From Clostridia bacterium (lineage in GTDB: Bacteria; Bacillota; Peptococcia; DRI-13; DTU073): a stretch of 5,324 nucleotides of DNA. The stretch spans positions 1 to 5,324 of the forward strand of contig DUTO01000243.1 of NCBI GenBank assembly GCA_012842035.1, read 5' to 3'. This document shows positions 5,232 to 5,324 of the stretch, piece by piece; positions within the stretch are counted from its first letter, which is position 1; the number at the start of each line of letters is the position of its first letter. Below the pieces are notes generated by a model that worked only from the letters and a program-made list of their open reading frames with translations, was not told where the DNA came from and searched no databases. Position numbers and translations under genes: made by a program.

Positions 5232-5324
5232 TTTTGAGTAAAGGACATGCTGCTCCGGTATTATATGCGGCTTTAGCAGAGAGAGGTTTCTTCCCTCGGG
5301 AAGAGCTTTTGAACATTAGAAAAA
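5231..5324 (-). other. Inverted duplicate of 5111-5204 at the contig end, probable chimera
   Basis: 94 bases identical to the reverse complement of 5111-5204, running to the last base of the window. A perfect long palindrome with a short spacer that destroys a conserved gene and ends exactly at the sequence edge is typical of an inverted chimera from strand-displacement amplification or of an assembly error. It should not be annotated as biology unless reads span it. Confidence 0.85.

Overview
The window reads almost entirely on the minus strand and looks like a chromosomal segment from a moderately AT-rich Firmicute of the class Clostridia (Peptococcaceae/Desulfotomaculia-like). This rests on the split transketolase (separate N- and C-terminal subunits), Shine-Dalgarno sites of the AGGAGG type, GTG starts, and the order transketolase N, transketolase C, ftsE, ftsX, coiled-coil M23 peptidase. 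The organism call is inference; no rRNA or other marker gene is present.

Layout in transcription order (right to left). Positions 5231-5324 are a perfect inverted copy of 5111-5204 and most likely a chimeric contig end; they cut off the 5' part of the transketolase N-subunit gene. The N subunit (4581 to about 5231) and C subunit (3628-4563) together make one thiamine-diphosphate enzyme of the non-oxidative pentose phosphate pathway. Then come about 820 bases without a recognisable conserved gene (2805-3627). Next are ftsE (2124-2804), ftsX (1236-2123) and an EnvC-like M23 peptidase (53-1216), packed with gaps of 0 and 19 bases. They form a cell-division module in which the FtsEX ABC complex is expected to control septal peptidoglycan cleavage through the coiled-coil peptidase. 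A further gene probably starts at position 29 and runs off the left edge.

The unusual part is 2958-3624. It holds two tandem members of one element family. They share an 86% identical left module (about 79 bases) and a 27-base identical right module, but their cores are unrelated. Copy 2 (3318-3624) has 20-base perfect terminal inverted repeats, a second nested long helix, and an interior that folds on paper into several hairpins. These include a 10-bp stem capped by GGGA and a 4-bp stem capped by GAAA, both GNRA loops only if the plus strand is the RNA. Copy 1 (2958 to about 3313) has its own long closing helix and different hairpins, but has lost its outer right arm. The cores are about 52-53% GC by hand count, above the neighbouring genes. 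I cannot match the element to a named RNA or MITE family. It is best described as a mobile, inverted-repeat-bounded, highly structured RNA-like element with a modular, swappable core. A possible 27-38 codon membrane peptide lies between it and ftsE, reading toward ftsE.
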